From: Loripinus fragilis
Taxonomy: Eukaryota > Mollusca > Bivalvia > Lucinida > Lucinidae
DNA: 64,000 nucleotides
Reading direction: 5' to 3'
Assembly: GCA_964019695.1 (NCBI GenBank)
Contig: OZ026531.1
Coordinates: 6,457,701-6,521,700, forward strand
Below the pieces are notes generated by a model that saw only the letters and a list, made by a program, of their open reading frames with translations, searched no databases and was not told the DNA's origin. Positions 36,191 through 50,778 of this stretch are shown piece after piece. Position numbers and translations under genes: made by a program. Position 1 is the first letter of the stretch. Each line of letters starts with the position of its first letter.

Positions 36191-37256
36191 ACTGAAACAA
36201 AAAAGTTACGTCCGCTTGACGTTTATGTCTGCCAGTGCCAAATGTATGAACGCATTTCATTTAAATTTTCACATTACCAACTGTGATTATTTAGAAACGT
36301 TTTCACCTAAGAGAAATTTATTTGGTAATCAGTAGAGCTGCTGACAAAGCAGCGAACACGAGTACCCTTAAAATCAAAAGTCACAACATCATTAGCTTGT
36401 GTGTCCATCATAATCCCGAATTTTACGCACATTTAAACATCACTGAGCAAGCTCTATAGTAAGATGTTATGCTTGCTAGCTGTATGCATTGCTTTTTCGA
36501 CCACAGCCATTAATCTGTAACATACTCTGACGTCACAAAACATTGATCACGAGCGTGCGTGAAAACACTCAGAAAATTCATTTTTGGCCAAACATTTTGA
36601 TAATCAACAGAATCGGACAAATTTGATTTTTTTTCGTCATCACAAGCATTTCAACATTAATGAAGACCAATCAGCACCAAAACAATTGATAATGGAAATT
36701 TTCGGATGATTTTGGAGTAAGGGGTAGGGTATAAAACACAGATTTAGTAACCTTTTGATGCATGACTTCAGCCATAGTTTTAGTTGTTCTCTTTTGTGTA
36801 ATTGTTGTCATAAACAAACACAACACGTTAAAACAAAAACGGTCTCAATATAATGTTAGGTTAAGGAGCTTTGGAAGATCTTAAATTGTTATTTGTTTAA
36901 TTCAAAGGGAGGTAATTTCAGTTAATTTTGTAAATTAAAGGTTTTGAACTGCAATTTCGCTCGTTCAATAAGCAGATTTGGGATTTTTTAGATGTGTTTT
37001 CATCGTCGAACGATCCTGACTGCCATTTAACGTAAAATGTGTCACGTTTTGATGAATAACTTCCTGATGATAATGGAAAAAGCTGTGTGCATATTAGGTT
37101 CAATAACCCTTCAAGATAAGAAGATAAAATGAAATAATTACCATTTTTTGTGTGTCCGACGTTTGATAAACATTTTGGTTTTATTTTTGTTGTGAACATC
37201 TTAACTAGATCGAAAGATTCAGTACCATGAAAAACGGACGTTTCTTTTTTGTTTGA

Positions 37257-37647
37257 GTATATGTCATATTTTTCAGTCAATGCTCAGACGAGACTTAGTA
37301 TGCATGCAGTCTTGCCAGAGCATTCACTGCTCTCGCACATGCACAAAATGGGTGTGTTCATGGCATCTTTTATCAGTCAATACTCAAACAAGCCTTAGCA
37401 TGCGTGCAGTCTCGCCAGAGCCTTCACTGCTCTCGCACATGCACAAAATGGGCGTACATTTGGTATATCCTAGCATTCAATGCTCAGACGCGCATGAGCA
37501 TGTGTGCAGTCTCGCTAGAGCCTTCACTGCTCTCACACACGCATGCACAAAATGAGCGTACATAGGGCATATTCTTTCAGTCAATGCCCAGATGCGCCTG
37601 AGCATGCGCACAGTCTCGTCAGAGCCTTTGCGGCTCGCACATTGACA
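37257..37647 (+). repeat. Subrepeat array B, unit 9
   Basis: AATGAGCG form; private CAGATGCGCC near 37590. Confidence 0.9.
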
Positions 37648-39034
37648 CATTTGAATGTAGACAAAGAATCAGGTCAAAGTCTGTGCATGTTTACAAATCG
37701 AATTTCTACATATACAATAAGTACCAAAATGCTGTGCGATGGCTCAAATATAATACATGTTTAATGGTATGTTGTCGTCTGAACCGATAGTTTCGTATTT
37801 TATTTCTTCTTGTAGAAACAGCTGTCACTCTACGGGTCATTTGGGTCCAAATTTGTTCATATGTCTAACTTTTAGTGGCCAAATATTGCATTTTTGACCC
37901 ATTTACAAGGATAACCTAAAAATCGTCCACTCCCAAATTCGAACCTGTGCAGCCAAATGCATTATTAACTATGTGTAACATGCTGAGCCAGCGCATGAGA
38001 TTGTGATAATTTTACTGCAGTTTTGAGCAATGAAAGGCTCAATCTAGTCTGTGCATCTATTCAGACTCACTTGAGTCTTCATGGGCGTAGAGGAAGGCTT
38101 ACGTCAAAAATCATGGCCTCTGTCTACACTAGGTAGCTGTACACGCATATTTATGGAAAAGCTTAACGCACATGTGATATGTATACAAATCTCATGTGCT
38201 TGCTGAAATAGTGTATTAAGGTGTACGTCTAATACGTTGTTTGGATAGTGATTGATCTTCTCACGAATATGGGTTAAAACCCAAGGTGTACACATCACTC
38301 ATTAGGTGAGTGGGCACTTTGTCCAAGTCATTAGATTGCATGCAACATTAACATTATGGCATTATTTTACCATTGGGCTCAGAATAGAAAGTCATTTTGT
38401 CTTTTTTGTGCGCATAATTAGCAGATATACAATCAATAAAAAGTTTAACCCTCATTGTGCTTACCTAATACATAACCATAGAATCATTTTCTGCATTTCA
38501 TTAACCTAAAACCCTACCCCATCTCTCGTGTATTATTAAAAAAGGTCCAGCTGGCAAGAGACCCCTTGAAAAATTGACATCCAGCAGGCCAGGGTAACCT
38601 CGAAAAAAAAACAAAGGAAATCAGAACAAACAAAAAACTTTGAAAAAGGGAAAATAAAAAAGGGGCCTTTCCTTACGAATCCTCCCTCGGAGAAATTCGT
38701 TTGATGACAAGACCTTGCATCAGGTCTCGTCATGTAACCGTCCAAAAGAGTTTTGGACAGGCTAGGTAAACACATTAATTTAAGAAGTTGCGTTTCACTA
38801 AAGTTAAATGCATAGAAATTATTAGCTTATTTTGGTAAAAAAATATGCTGTTTTAAATAAATCAGTACTTGGCTTAAATTTTGATGTGCTCTTACATAGA
38901 AAAATATGACCAAGTGCATTTATTTAAAATCATGTTTCATTAGACAGGTTTCTTTGCTTTTGAGTTGAGTTTGAAAATCACACATGAGTAATGCCCCTTA
39001 ACACTTTAACAATGGGTTCCTATTTATATGAATT

Positions 39035-39272
39035 ATATACCTATGGCTTAATAAGCCCAAATAGCTCAGGGGTTAAGTGGTTAAGTTAACCAGACTAATA
39101 CATTCAGAAGACTAGAATACCCTGGTGGTACAGGTTCGAACCCTGTGAAGAAGAAAAAAAAAGAAAATATTTTTTTTTAGATTTTTTTAAATTCATTGCA
39201 TTGGTTTCATTTTCTCTTTTTGTTGTATTTGTACTTAACATCACTATCAACACTTTTAAGCCATATACCTAT
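39035..39272 (+). mobile_element. TE-like insert, unit 10
   Basis: Core 39045-39262, intact. Confidence 0.6.
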
Positions 39273-39537
39273 TGTCAATCATCATACAAACAACGTTCTT
39301 GGGCGGATTATTTTGAAATGGTTTAGCAGACCTTAGTGCATGCATACTATCACATTCATATTTTTGTGTACAAGACTTAATGACACTGATGCGACTACAC
39401 AGATGCACATTCTAATCAAGACCTTCACTGTTTGTCTTTGTGATAAATACAACTTCCCATGAGCTGCTTCGTTTGTTTTCTTTTTATATGCATATTATGT
39501 CAACTTGCTACGAAGCACATTCAGAATTGAGACAAAA

Positions 39538-40453
39538 GCCTTTACTGCTCTCGCACATGCACGAAAAGGGCGTACATATGGCATATTTTTTCAGTCAATG
39601 CTCAGACGAGACTTAATATGCATGCAGTCTTGCCAGAGCCTTCATTGCTCTCACACATACACAAAATGGGTGTGTTTATGGCATATTTTATCAGTCAGTG
39701 TTCAAACAAGCCTTAGCATGCGTGCAGTCTCACCAGAGCCTTCACTGCTCTCGCACATGCGCAAAATGGGCTTACATACCGCATATTCTTTCAGTCAATG
39801 CTCAGACGAGCCTTATTGTGTGTGTAGTCTTCCTGCTCTCGCACATGCACGAAATGGGCGTACATATGACATATTTTCAGTCAATGCTCAGACGAGACTA
39901 AGTATGCATGCAGTCTTACCAGAGCATTCACTGCTCTCGCACATACACAAAATGGGTGTGTTTGTGGCATATTTTATTAGTCAATGTTCAAACAAGCCTT
40001 AGCATGCGTGAAGTCCCACCAGAGCCTTCACTGCTCTCGCACATGCGCAAAATGGACTTACATACCGCATATTCTTTCAGTCAATGCTCAGACGAGCCTT
40101 ATTGTGTGTGTAGTCTTCCTGCTCTCGCACATGCACGAAATGGGCGTACATATGGCATATTTTTTCAGTCAATGCTCAGACGAGACTTAGTATGCATGCA
40201 GTCTTACCAGAGCATTCACTGCTCTCGCACATACACAAAATGGGTGTGTTTGTGGCATATTTTATTAGTCAATGTTCAAACAAGCCTTAGAATGCGTGTA
40301 GTCTCACCAGAGCCTTCACTGCTCTCGCACATGCGCAAAATGGGCTTACATACGGCATATTCTTTCAGTCAATGCTCAGACGAGCCTTATTATGTGTGCA
40401 GTCTTGCTAGAGCCTTCACTGCTCTCGCACATGCACAAAATGGACGTACATAT
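39538..40453 (+). repeat. Subrepeat array A, unit 10
   Basis: CGAAAAGGG in the first monomer; T to A near 39900 introduces an in-frame stop in the long plus frame. Confidence 0.92.
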
Positions 40454-41519
40454 ACTGAAACAAAAAAGTTACGTCCGCTTGACGTTTATGTCTGCCAGTG
40501 CCAAATGTATGAACGCATTTCATTTAAATTTTCACATTACCAACTGTGATTATTTAGAAACGTTTTCACCTAAGAGAAATTTATTTGGTAATCAGTAGAG
40601 CCGCTGACAAAGCAGCGAACACGAGTACCCTTAAAATCAAAAGTCACAACATCAATAGCTTGTGTGTCCATCATAATCCCGAATTTTACGTACATTTAAA
40701 CATCACTGAGCAAGCTCTATAGTAAGATGTTATGCTTGCTAGCTGTATGCATTGCTTTTTCGACCACAGCCATTAATCTGTAACATACTCTGACGTCACA
40801 AAACATTGATCACGAGCGTGCGTGAAAACACTCAGAAAATTCATTTTTGGCCAAACATTTTGATAATCAACAGAATCGGACAAATTTGATTTTTTTTCGT
40901 CATCACAAGCATTTCAACATTAATGAAGACCAATCAGCACCAAAACAATTGATAATGGAAATTTTTGGATGATTTTGGAGTAAGGGGTAGGGTATAAAAC
41001 ACAGATTTAGTAACCTTTTGATGCATGACTTCAGCCATAGTTTTAGTTGTTCTCTTTTGTGTAATTGTTGTCATAAACAAACACAACACGTTAAAACAAA
41101 AACGGTCTCAATATAATGTTAGGTTAAGGAGCTTTGGAAGATCTTAAATTGTTATTTGTTTAATTCAAAGGGAGGTAATTTCAGTTAATTTTGTAAATTA
41201 AAGGTTTTGAACTGCAATTTCGCTCGTTCAATAAGCAGATTTGGGATTTTTTAGATGTGTTTTCATCGTCGAACGATCCTGACTGCCATTTAACGTAAAA
41301 TGTGTCACGTTTTGATGAATAACTTCCTGATGATAATGGAAAAAGCTGTGTGCATATTAGGTTCAATAACCCTTCAAGATAAGAAGATAAAATGAAATAA
41401 TTACCATTTTTTGTGTGTCCGACGTTTGATAAACATTTTGGTTTTATTTTTGTTGTGAACATCTTAACTAGATCGAAAGATTCAGTACCATGAAAAACGG
41501 ACGTTTCTTTTTTGTTTGA

Positions 41520-41910
41520 GTATATGTCATATTTTTCAGTCAATGCTCAGACGAGACTTAGTATGCATGCAGTCTTGCCAGAGCATTCACTGCTCTCGCA
41601 AATGCACAAAATGGGTGTGTTCATGGCATCTTTTATCAGTCAATACTCAAACAAGCCTTAGCATGCGTGCAGTCTCCCCAGAGCCTTCACTGCTCTCGCA
41701 CATGCACAAAATGGGCGTACATTTGGTATATCCTAGCATTCAATGCTCAGACGCGCATGAGCATGTGTGCAGTCTCGCTAGAGCCTTCACTGCTCTCACA
41801 CACGCATGCACAAAATGGGCGTACATAGGGCATATTCTTTCAGTCAATGCCCAGACGCGCCTGAGCATGCGCACAGTCTCGTCAGAGCCTTTGCGGCTCG
41901 CACATTGACA
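41520..41910 (+). repeat. Subrepeat array B, unit 10
   Basis: GTCTCCCCAG form; private TCGCAAATGC near 41599. Confidence 0.9.
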
Positions 41911-43297
41911 CATTTGAATGTAGACAAAGAATCAGGTCAAAGTCTGTGCATGTTTACAAATCGAATTTCTACATATACAATAAGTACCAAAATGCTGTGC
42001 GATGGCTCAAATATAATACATGTTTAATGGTATGTTGTCGTCTGAACCGATAGTTTCGTATTTTATTTCTTCTTGTAGAAACAGCTGTCACTCTACAGGT
42101 CATTTGGGTCCAAATTTGTTCATATGTCTAACTTTTAGTGGCCAAATATTGCATTTTTGACCCATTTACAAGGATAACCTAAAAATCGTCCACTCCCAAA
42201 TTCGAACCTGTGCAGCCAAATGCATTATTAACTATGTGTAACATGCTGAGCCAGCGCATGAGATTGTGATAATTTTACTGCAGTTTTGAGCAATGAAAGG
42301 CTCAATCTAGTCTGTGCATCTATTCAGACTCACTTGAGTCTTCATGGGCGTAGAGGAAGGCTTACGTCAAAAATCATGGCCTCTGTCTACACTAGGTAGC
42401 TGTACACGCATATTTATGGAAAAGCTTAACGCACATGTGATATGTATACAAATCTCATGTGCTTGCTGAAATAGTGTATTAAGGTGTACGTCTAATACGT
42501 TGTTTGGATAGTGATTGATCTTCTCACGAATATGGGTTAAAACCCAAGGTGTACACATCACTCATTAGGTGAGTGGGCACTTTGTCCAAGTCATTAGATT
42601 GCATGCAACATTAACATTATGGCATTATTTTACCATTGGGCTCAGAATAGAAAGTCATTTTGTCTTTTTTGTGCGCATAATTAGCAGATATACAATCAAT
42701 AAAAAGTTTAACCCTCATTGTGCTTACCTAATACATAACCATAGAATCATTTTCTGCATTTCATTAACCTAAAACCCTATCCCATCTCTCGTGTATTATT
42801 AAAAAAGGTCCAGCTGGCAAGAGACCCCTTGAAAAATTGACATCCAGCAGGCCAGGGTAACCTCGAAAAAAAAACAAAGGAAATCAGAACAAACAAAAAA
42901 CTTTGAAAAAGGGAAAATAAAAAAGGGGCCTTTCCTTACGAATCCTCCCTCGGAGAAATTCGTTTGATGACAAGACCTTGCATCAGGTCTCGTCATGTAA
43001 CCGTCCAAAAGAGTTTTGGACAGGCTAGGTAAACACATTAATTTAAGAAGTTGCGTTTCACTAAAGTTAAATGCATAGAAATTATTAGCTTATTTTGGTA
43101 AAAAAATATGCTGTTTTAAATAAATCAGTACTTGGCTTAAATTTTGATGTGCTCTTACATAGAAAAATATGACCAAGTGCATTTATTTAAAATCATGTTT
43201 CATTAGACAGGTTTCTTTGCTTTTGAGTTGAGTTTGAAAATCACACATGAGTAATGCCCCTTAACACTTTAACACAGGGTTCCTATTTATATGAATT

Positions 43298-43535
43298 ATA
43301 TACCTATGGCTTAATAAGCCCAAATAGCTCAGGGGTTAAGTGGTTAAGTTAACCAGACTAATACATTCAGAAGACTAGAATACCCTGGTGGTACAGGTTC
43401 GAACCCTGTGAAGAAGAAAAAAAAAGAAAATATTTTTTTTTAGATTTTTTTAAATTCATTGCATTGGTTTCATTTTCTCTTTTTGTTGTATTTGTACTTA
43501 ACATCACTATCAACACCTTTAAGCCATATACCTAT
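43298..43535 (+). mobile_element. TE-like insert, unit 11
   Basis: Core 43308-43525; one substitution (CACCTTTAAGCC) just inside the right inverted repeat. Confidence 0.6.
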
Positions 43536-43800
43536 TGTCAATCATCATACAAACAACGTTCTTGGGCGGATTATTTTGAAATGGTTTAGCAGACCTTAGT
43601 GCATGCATACTATCACATTCATATTTTTGTGTACAGGACTTAATGACACTGATGCGACTACACAGATGCACATTCTAATCAAGACCTTCACTGTTTGTCT
43701 TTGTGATAAATACAACTTCCCATGAGCTGCTTCGTTTGTTTTCTTTTTATATGCATATTATGTCAACTTGCTACGAAGCACATTCAGAATTGAGACAAAA

Positions 43801-44716
43801 GCCTTTACTGCTCTCGCACATGCACGAAATGGGCGTACATATGGCATATTTTTTCAGTCAATGCTCAGACGAGACTTAATATGCATGCAGTCTTGCCAGA
43901 GCCTTCATTGCTCTCACACATACACAAAATGGGTGTGTTTATGGCATATTTTATCAGTCAGTGTTCAAACAAGCCTTAGCATGCGTGCAGTCTCACCAGA
44001 GCCTTCACTGCTCTCGCACATGCGCAAAATGGGCTTACATACCGCATATTCTTTCAGTCAATGCTCAGACGAGCCTTATTGTGTGTGTAGTCTTCCTGCT
44101 CTCGCACATGCACGAAATGGGCGTACATATGACATATTTTCAGTCAATGCTCAGACGAGACTTAGTATGCATGCAGTCTTACCAGAGCATTCACTGCTCT
44201 CGCACATACACAAAATGGGTGTGTTTGTGGCATATTTTATTAGTCAATGTTCAAACAAGCCTTAGCATGCGTGAAGTCCCACCAGAGCCTTCACTGCACT
44301 CGCACATGCGCAAAATGGACTTACATACCGCATATTCTTTCAGTCAATGCTCAGACGAGCCTTATTGTGTGTGTAGTCTTCCTGCTCTCGCACATGCACG
44401 AAATGGGCGTACATATGGCATATTTTTTCAGTCAATGCTCAGACGAGACTTAGTATGCATGCAGTCTTACCAGAGCATTCACTGCTCTCGCACATACACA
44501 AAATGGGTGTGTTTGTGGCATATTTTATTAGTCAATGTTCAAACAAGCCTTAGAATGCGTGTAGTCTCACCAGAGCCTTCACTGCTCTCGCACATGCGCA
44601 AAATGGGCTTACATACGGCATATTCTTTCAGTCAATGCTCAGACGAGCCTTATTATGTGTGCAGTCTTGCTAGAGCCTTCACTGCTCTCGCACATGCACA
44701 AAATGGACGTACATAT
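43801..44716 (+). repeat. Subrepeat array A, unit 11
   Basis: CTGCACTCGC present, TTCAATCAATG absent. Confidence 0.92.
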
Positions 44717-45782
44717 ACTGAAACAAAAAAGTTACGTCCGCTTGACGTTTATGTCTGCCAGTGCCAAATGTATGAACGCATTTCATTTAAATTTTAACAT
44801 TACCAACTGTGATTATTTAGAAACGTTTTCACCTAAGAGAAATTTATTTGGTAATCAGTAGAGCCGCTGACAAAGCAGCGAACACGAGTACCCTTAAAAT
44901 CAAAAGTCACAACATCATTAGCTTGTGTGTCCATCATAATCCCGAATTTTACGCACATTTAAACATCACTGAGCAAGCTCTATAGTAAGATGTTATGCTT
45001 GCTAGCTGTATGCATTGCTTTTTCGACCACAGCCATTAATCTGTAACATACTCTGACGTCACAAAACATTGATCACGAGCGTGCGTGAAAACACTCAGAA
45101 AATTCATTTTTGGCCAAACATTTTGATAATCAACAGAATCGGACAAATTTGATTTTTTTTCGTCATCACAAGCATTTCAACATTAATGAAGACCAATCAG
45201 CACCAAAACAATTGATAATGGAAATTTTCGGATGATTTTGGAGTAAGGGGTAGGGTATAAAACACAGATTTAGTAACCTTTTGATGCATGACTTCAGCCA
45301 TAGTTTTAGTTGTTCTCTTTTGTGTAATTGTTGTCATAAACAAACACAACACGTTAAAACAAAAACGGTCTCAATATAATGTTAGGTTAAGGAGCTTTGG
45401 AAGATCTTAAATTGTTATTTGTTTAATTCAAAGGGAGGTAATTTCAGTTAATTTTGTAAATTAAAGGTTTTGAACTGCAATTTCGCTCGTTCAATAAGCA
45501 GATTTGGGATTTTTTAGATGTGTTTTCATCGTCGAACGATCCTGACTGCCATTTAACGTAAAATGTGTCACGTTTTGATGAATAACTTCCTGATGATAAT
45601 GGAAAAAGCTGTGTGCATATTAGGTTCAATAACCCTTCAAGATAAGAAGATAAAATGAAATAATTACCATTTTTTGTGTGTCCGACGTTTGATAAACATT
45701 TTGGTTTTATTTTTGTTGTGAACATCTTAACTAGATCGAAAGATTCAGTACCATGAAAAACGGACGTTTCTTTTTTGTTTGA

Positions 45783-46173
45783 GTATATGTCATATTTTTC
45801 AGTCAATGCTCAGACGAGACTTAGTATGCATGCAGTCTTGCCAGAGCATTCACTGCTCTCGCACATGCACAAAATGGGTGTGTTCATGGCATCTTTTATC
45901 AGTCAATACTCAAACAAGCCTTAGCATGCGTGCAGTCTCGCCAGAGCCTTCACTGCTCTCGCACATGCACAAAATGGGCGTATATTTGGTATATCCTAGC
46001 ATTCAATGCTCAGACGCGCATGAGCATGTGTGCAGTCTCGCTAGAGCCTTCACTGCTCTCACACACGCATGCACAAAATGAGCGTACATAGGGCATATTC
46101 TTTCAGTCAATGCCCAGACGCGCCTGAGCATGCGCACAGTCTCGTCAGAGCCTTTGCGGCTCGCACATTGACA
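45783..46173 (+). repeat. Subrepeat array B, unit 11
   Basis: AATGAGCG form; private GGCGTATATTTGG near 45980. Confidence 0.9.
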
Positions 46174-47560
46174 CATTTGAATGTAGACAAAGAATCAGGT
46201 CAAAGTCTGTGCATGTTTACAAATCGAATTTCTACATATACAATAAGTACCAAAATGCTGTGCGATGGCTCAAATATAATACATGTTTAATGGTATGTTG
46301 TCGTCTGAACCGATAGTTTCGTATTTTATTTCTTCTTGTAGAAACAGCTGTCACTCTACGGGTCATTTGGGTCCAAATTTGTTCATATGTCTAACTTTTA
46401 GTGGCCAAATATTGCATTTTTGACCCATTTACAAGGATAACCTAAAAATCGTCCACTCCCAAATTCGAACCTGTGCAGCCAAATGCATTATTAACTATGT
46501 GTAACATGCTGAGCCAGCGCATGAGATTGTGATAATTTTACTGCAGTTTTGAGCAATGAAAGGCTCAATCTAGTCTGTGCATCTATTCAGACTCACTTGA
46601 GTCTTCATGGGCGTAGAGGAAGGCTTACGTCAAAAATCATGGCCTCTGTCTACACTAGGTAGCTGTACACGCATATTTATGGAAAAGCTTAACGCACATG
46701 TGATATGTATACAAATCTCATGTGCTTGCTGAAATAGTGTATTAAGGTGTACGTCTAATACGTTGTTTGGATAGTGATTGATCTTCTCACGAATATGGGT
46801 TAAAACCCAAGGTGTACACATCACTCATTAGGTGAGTGGGCACTTTGTCCAAGTCATTAGATTGCATGCAACATTAACATTATGGCATTATTTTACCATT
46901 GGGCTCAGAATAGAAAGTCATTTTGTCTTTTTTGTGCGCATAATTAGCAGATATACAATCAATAAAAAGTTTAACCCTCATTGTGCTTACCTAATACATA
47001 ACCATAGAATCATTTTCTGCATTTCATTAACCTAAAACCCTACCCCATCTCTCGTGTATTATTAAAAAAGGTCCAGCTGGCAAGAGACCCCTTGAAAAAT
47101 TGACATCCAGCAGGCCAGGGTAACCTCGAAAAAAAAACAAAGGAAATCAGAACAAACAAAAAACTTTGAAAAAGGGAAAATAAAAAAGGGGCCTTTCCTT
47201 ACGAATCCTCCCTCGGAGAAATTCGTTTGATGACAAGACCTTGCATCAGGTCTCGTCATGTAACCGTCCAAAAGAGTTTTGGACAGGCTAGGTAAACACA
47301 TTAATTTAAGAAGTTGCGTTTCACTAAAGTTAAATGCATAGAAATTATTAGCTTATTTTGGTAAAAAAATATGCTGTTTTAAATAAATCAGTACTTGGCT
47401 TAAATTTTGATGTGCTCTTACATAGAAAAATATGACCAAGTGCATTTATTTAAAATCATGTATCATTAGACAGGTTTCTTTGCTTTTGAGTTGAGTTTGA
47501 AAATCACACATGAGTAATGCCCCTTAACACTTTAACAATGGGTTCCTATTTATATGAATT

Positions 47561-47798
47561 ATATACCTATGGCTTAATAAGCCCAAATAGCTCAGGGGTT
47601 AAGTGGTTAAGTTAACCAGACTAATACATTCAGAAGACTAGAATACCCTGGTGGTACAGGTTCGAACCCTGTGAAGAAGAAAAAAAAAGAAAATATTTTT
47701 TTTTAGATTTTTTTAAATTCATTGCATTGGTTTCATTTTCTCTTTTTGTTGTATTTGTACTTAACATCACTATCAACACTTTTAAGCCATATACCTAT
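47561..47798 (+). mobile_element. TE-like insert, unit 12
   Basis: Core 47571-47788, intact although the unit is otherwise shortened. Confidence 0.6.
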
Positions 47799-48063
47799 TG
47801 TCAATCATCATACAAACAACGTTCTTGGGCGGATTATTTTGAAATGGTTTAGCAGACCTTAGTGCATGCATACTATCACATTCATATTTTTGTGTACAAG
47901 ACTTAATGACACTGATGCGACTACACAGATGCACATTCTAATCAAGACCTTCACTGTTTGTCTTTGTGATAAATACAACTTCCCATGAGCTGCTTCGTTT
48001 GTTTTCTTTTTATATGCATATTATGTCAACTTGCTACGAAGCACATTCAGAATTGAGACAAAA

Positions 48064-49153
48064 GCCTTTACTGCTCTCGCACATGCACGAAAAGGGCGTA
48101 CATATGGCATATTTTTTCAGTCAATGCTCAGACGAGACTTAATATGCATGCAGTCTTGCCAGAGCCTTCATTGCTCTCACACATACACAAAATGGGTGTG
48201 TTTATGGCATATTTTATCAGTCAGTGTTCAAACAAACCTTAGCATGCGTGCAGTCTCACCAGAGCCTTCACTGCTCTCGCACATGCGCAAAATGGGCTTA
48301 CATACCGCATATTCTTTCAGTCAATGCTCAGACGAGCCTTATTGTGTGTGTAGTCTTCCTGCTCTCGTACATGCACGAAATGGGCGTACATATGACATAT
48401 TTTCAGTCAATGCTCAGACGAGACTTAGTATGCATGCAGTCTTACCAGAGCATTCACTGCTCTCGCACATACACAAAATGGGTGTGTTTGTGGCATATTT
48501 TATTAGTCAATGTTCAAACAAGCCTTAGCATGCGTGAAGTCCCACCAGAGCCTTCACTGCTCTCGCACATGCGCAAAATGGACTTACATACCGCATATTC
48601 TTTCAGTCAATGCTCAGACGAGCCTTATTGTGTGTGTAGTCTTCCTGCTCTCGCACATGCGCAAAATGGACTTACATACCGCATATTCTTTCAGTCAATG
48701 CTCAGACGAGCCTTATTGTGTGTGTAGTCTTCCTGCTCTCGCACATGCACGAAATGGGCGTACATATGGCATATTTTTTCAGTCAATGCTCAGACGAGAC
48801 TTAGTATGCATGCAGTCTTGCCAGAGCATTCACTGCTCTCGCACATGCACAAAATGGGTGTGTTCATGGCATCTTTTATCAGTCAATACTCAAACAAGCC
48901 TTAGCATGCGTGCAGTCTCCCCAGAGCCTTCACTGCTCTCGCACATGCACAAAATGGGCGTACATTTGGTATATCCTAGCATTCAATGCTCAGACGCGCA
49001 TGAGCATGTGTGCAGTCTCGCTAGAGCCTTCACTGCTCTCACACACGCATGCACAAAATGGGCGTACATAGGGCATATTCTTTCAGTCAATGCCCAGACG
49101 CGCCTGAGCATGCGCACAGTCTCGTCAGAGCCTTTGCGGCTCGCACATTGACA
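48064..49153 (+). repeat. Fused array A/B, unit 12
   Basis: Starts as array A, has an 88-bp c monomer twice in tandem (48559-48646 and 48647-48734), then passes into array B within a 40-bp identical stretch at about 48780-48819. Confidence 0.95.
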
Positions 49154-50540
49154 CATTTGAATGTAGACAAAGAATCAGGTCAAAGTCTGTGCATGTTTAC
49201 AAATCGAATTTCTACATATACAATAAGTACCAAAATGCTGTGCGATGGCTCAAATATAATACATGTTTAATGGTATGTTGTCGTCTGAACCGATAGTTTC
49301 GTATTTTATTTCTTCTTGTAGAAACAGCTGTCACTCTACAGGTCATTTGGGTCCAAATTTGTTCATATGTCTAACTTTTAGTGGCCAAATATTGCATTTT
49401 TGACCCATTTACAAGTATAACCTAAAAATCGTCCACTCCCAAATTCGAACCTGTGCAGCCAAATGCATTATTAACTATGTGTAACATGCTGAGCCAGCGC
49501 ATGAGATTGTGATAATTTTACTGCAGTTTTGAGCAATGAAAGGCTCAATCTAGTCTGTGCATCTATTCAGACTCACTTGAGTCTTCATGGGCGTAGAGGA
49601 AGGCTTACGTCAAAAATCATGGCCTCTGTCTACACTAGGTAGCTGTACACGCATATTTATGGAAAAGCTTAACGCACATGTGATATGTATACAAATCTCA
49701 TGTGCTTGCTGAAATAGTGTATTAAGGTGTACGTCTAATACGTTGTTTGGATAGTGATTGATCTTCTCACGAATATGGGTTAAAACCCAAGGTGTACACA
49801 TCACTCATTAGGTGAGTGGGCACTTTGTCCAAGTCATTAGATTGCATGCAACATTAACATTATGGCATTATTTTACCATTGGGCTCAGAATAGAAAGTCA
49901 TTTTGTCTTTTTTGTGCGCATAATTAGCAGATATACAATCAATAAAAAGTTTAACCCTCATTGTGCTTACCTAATACATAACCATAGAATCATTTTCTGC
50001 ATTTCATTAACCTAAAACCCTATCCCATCTCTCGTGTATTATTAAAAAAGGTCCAGCTGGCAAGAGACCCCTTGAAAAATTGACATCCAGCAGGCCAGGG
50101 TAACCTCGAAAAAAAAACAAAGGAAATCAGAACAAACAAAAAACTTTGAAAAAGGGAAAATAAAAAAGGGGCCTTTCCTTACGAATCCTCCCTCGGAGAA
50201 ATTCGTTTGATGACAAGACCTTGCATCAGGTCTCGTCATGTAACCGTCCAAAAGAGTTTTGGACAGGCTAGGTAAACACATTAATTTAAGAAGTTGCGTT
50301 TCACTAAAGTTAAATGCATAGAAATTATTAGCTTATTTTGGTAAAAAAATATGCTGTTTTAAATAAATCAGTACTTGGCTTAAATTTTGATGTGCTCTTA
50401 CATAGAAAAATATGACCAAGTGCATTTATTTAAAATCATGTTTCATTAGACAGGTTTCTTTGCTTTTGAGTTGAGTTTGAAAATCACACATGAGTAATGC
50501 CCCTTAACACTTTAACACAGGGTTCCTATTTATATGAATT

Positions 50541-50778
50541 ATATACCTATGGCTTAATAAGCCCAAATAGCTCAGGGGTTAAGTGGTTAAGTTAACCAGA
50601 CTAATACATTCAGAAGACTAGAATACCCTGGTGGTACAGGTTCGAACCCTGTGAAGAAGAAAAAAAAAGAAAATATTTTTTTTTAGATTTTTTTAAATTC
50701 ATTGCATTGGTTTCATTTTCTCTTTTTGTTGTATTTGTACTTAACATCACTATCAACACTTTTAAGCCATATACCTAT
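50541..50778 (+). mobile_element. TE-like insert, unit 13
   Basis: Core 50551-50768, intact. Confidence 0.6.

Larger units (their letters stand above)
34033..38295 (+). repeat. Satellite unit 9 (4,263 bp)
   Basis: Has CTGCACTCGC and TTCAATCAATG in array A as in units 2 and 4, but CATCATTAGC near 36390 and the AATGAGCG/CTACGGGTC pair on its right side, as in units 11 and 15. It is a mosaic of the two families. Confidence 0.95.
38296..42558 (+). repeat. Satellite unit 10 (4,263 bp)
   Basis: First unit with CGAAAAGGG in the first array A monomer near 39565 and with CCCTACCCCATC near 38515; ACAATGGG form. A T to A change at about 39900 creates an in-frame stop that splits the long array A frame into 67 and 213 codons. 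Array B carries GTCTCCCCAG. Confidence 0.95.
42559..46821 (+). repeat. Satellite unit 11 (4,263 bp)
   Basis: Resembles unit 9 (CTGCACTCGC, CATCATTAGC, AATGAGCG/CTACGGGTC), so units 9-10 and 11-12 again look like an alternating dimer pair. Private changes include CAACACCTTT near 43517 and TTTTAACATT near 44795. Confidence 0.95.
46822..49801 (+). repeat. Satellite unit 12 (2,980 bp; internal 1,371-bp deletion and 88-bp duplication)
   Basis: Arrays A and B are fused. The rest of array A, the CRE/CCAAT/TATA segment and the 120-codon minus-strand ORF are missing. The distance between the homologous monomers in intact units is 1,371 bp and one 88-bp monomer is duplicated at 48559-48734; 4263 - 1371 + 88 = 2980, the observed length exactly. 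Confidence 0.96.
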
